A DNA stretch of 5,563 bases from positions 1 through 5,563 of the forward strand of contig CAMOZS010000119.1 in assembly GCA_946631075.1 (NCBI GenBank), written 5' to 3'. A program made the position numbers and the translations under genes. Shown here piece after piece: positions 5,311 through 5,563 of the stretch. Position 1 is the stretch's first letter; each line of letters begins with the position of its first letter. The DNA is from an uncultured Bacillota bacterium (lineage in GTDB: Bacteria; Bacillota; Clostridia; Peptostreptococcales; Anaerovoracaceae). The notes beneath the pieces were generated by a model, which worked only from the letters and a program-made list of their open reading frames with translations, ran no database searches and was not told where the DNA came from.

Positions 5311-5401
5311 GGTCTGTCTTACCAAGCGAGCTCGCCTTATAGCTGTCCGCACCGGTCACCAGTAGGGACCGGCGGCCAGCGCGGCACGCTTTGGACAGAC
5401 C
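5311..5401 (+). other. Branched inverted-repeat domain, candidate structured RNA
   Basis: GGTCTGTC (5311-5318) pairs perfectly with GACAGACC (5394-5401), and a T-G wobble extends the stem by one. Enclosed are the palindrome GCGAGCTCGC (5326-5335) and a long interrupted hairpin from 5342 to 5380: GCTG/CAGC, CCG/CGG, CCGGTC/GACCGG and CC/GG, capped by AGTA. Together they draw a closed multi-branch junction. No credible protein is seen on either strand. It might be a small RNA, part of the transporter's 3' UTR, or a repeat element; direction is not certain. Confidence 0.4.
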
Positions 5402-5410
5402 CCTTACAAG

Positions 5411-5469
5411 ATCCTTCGCCGAAGGATGACGATTTCCGTCACCCCGTCTCTTAAGGATCGTCATTTTTC
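5411..5469 (+). promoter_or_regulatory. Overlapping alternative hairpins ending in a T-run, attenuator-like
   Basis: ATCCTTC-GCC-GAAGGAT (5411-5427) and TGACG-ATTTC-CGTCA (5427-5441) are two adjacent perfect hairpins. They compete with a longer pairing of GAAGGATGACGAT (5421-5433) with ATCGTCATTTTTC (5457-5469; 13 bp including two G-U pairs), whose 3' side contains TTTTT (5464-5468). GATCCTT (5410-5416) can also pair with AAGGATC (5453-5459). Mutually exclusive folds ending at a T-run recall a transcription attenuator or a terminator. No coding region is recognised downstream in the window. Confidence 0.35.
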
Positions 5470-5495
5470 GCTGTTCTTGTCCAGTGCTCTTAGTT

Positions 5496-5541
5496 GGAAT
5501 GACGATTAACAACTTAATGGACTGCGGAAAATCGTCACTCC
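5496..5541. repeat. Inverted repeat near the right edge, part of a TGACG cluster
   Basis: GGAATGACGATT (5496-5507) is inverted as AATCGTCACTCC (5530-5541) with one A-C mismatch, separated by 22 bases. The core TGACGAT also occurs at 5427-5433, with its complement at 5457-5463. The sequence to 5563 shows no recognisable gene or further structure. Possible roles are an operator pair for a gene to the right or the end of a small repeat element. Confidence 0.4.
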
Positions 5542-5563
5542 GAAAATACCGTCCCTTCCCTGA

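Noticed and set aside
5294..5512. 72-codon - strand frame in the 3' region
   Set aside because: It lies wholly over the inverted repeats, I recognise no domain, and base pairing explains the region better. A real small protein cannot be ruled out.

Overview
The window carries a complete arginine deiminase (ADI) gene set followed by a sugar-symporter-like membrane transporter, all on the + strand. Moderate-to-high GC, strong AGGAG-type ribosome binding sites, fermentative arginine catabolism and a GPH-type (MFS_2) carrier all suggest an anaerobic Firmicute, probably a gut or host-associated member of the Clostridia/Eubacteriales. This is inferred from gene content and style; no rRNA or other taxonomic marker is present.

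Layout: 1-153 holds the last ~43 codons of what looks like a PLP-dependent class I/II aminotransferase, whose frame is broken near base 10-21. 154-318 is a gene-free control region with short repeats, a promoter-like stretch containing a perfect palindrome, and a small dyad before the ribosome binding site. Then come arcB (ornithine carbamoyltransferase, 319-1314), arcA (arginine deiminase, 1339-2559) and arcC (carbamate kinase, 2627-3571). The first two are 24 bases apart and clearly cotranscribed. A perfect 11-bp hairpin with a GGGA loop sits between arcA and arcC. 3572-3762 is a second control region with a good promoter (TTGACA, 17-base spacer, TATCGT), a UUCG-capped hairpin and a 20-base tandem repeat that runs into the next start codon. 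3763-5268 encodes a 12-TM MFS_2/GPH-type transporter with an unusual acidic, internally duplicated central loop. 5269-5563 has no recognisable gene but is dense in inverted repeats.

How the genes work together: ArcA converts arginine to citrulline and ammonia; ArcB phosphorolyses citrulline to ornithine and carbamoyl phosphate; ArcC uses carbamoyl phosphate to make ATP, releasing CO2 and ammonia. This yields one ATP per arginine and protects against acid. The pathway normally needs an arginine/ornithine exchanger (ArcD, APC superfamily), and none is visible here. The MFS carrier lies where a transporter would be expected, but it has its own promoter and its family usually moves sugars, so its link to arginine is only a hypothesis.

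The core enzymes are ordinary. The parts most worth a second look are the non-coding structures: the arcA-arcC hairpin, the leader of the transporter gene, and the 3' region at 5283-5541, which could encode a structured RNA, a regulatory switch or an uncharacterised repeat element. I see no CRISPR array, tRNA, rRNA, transposase or defence gene.
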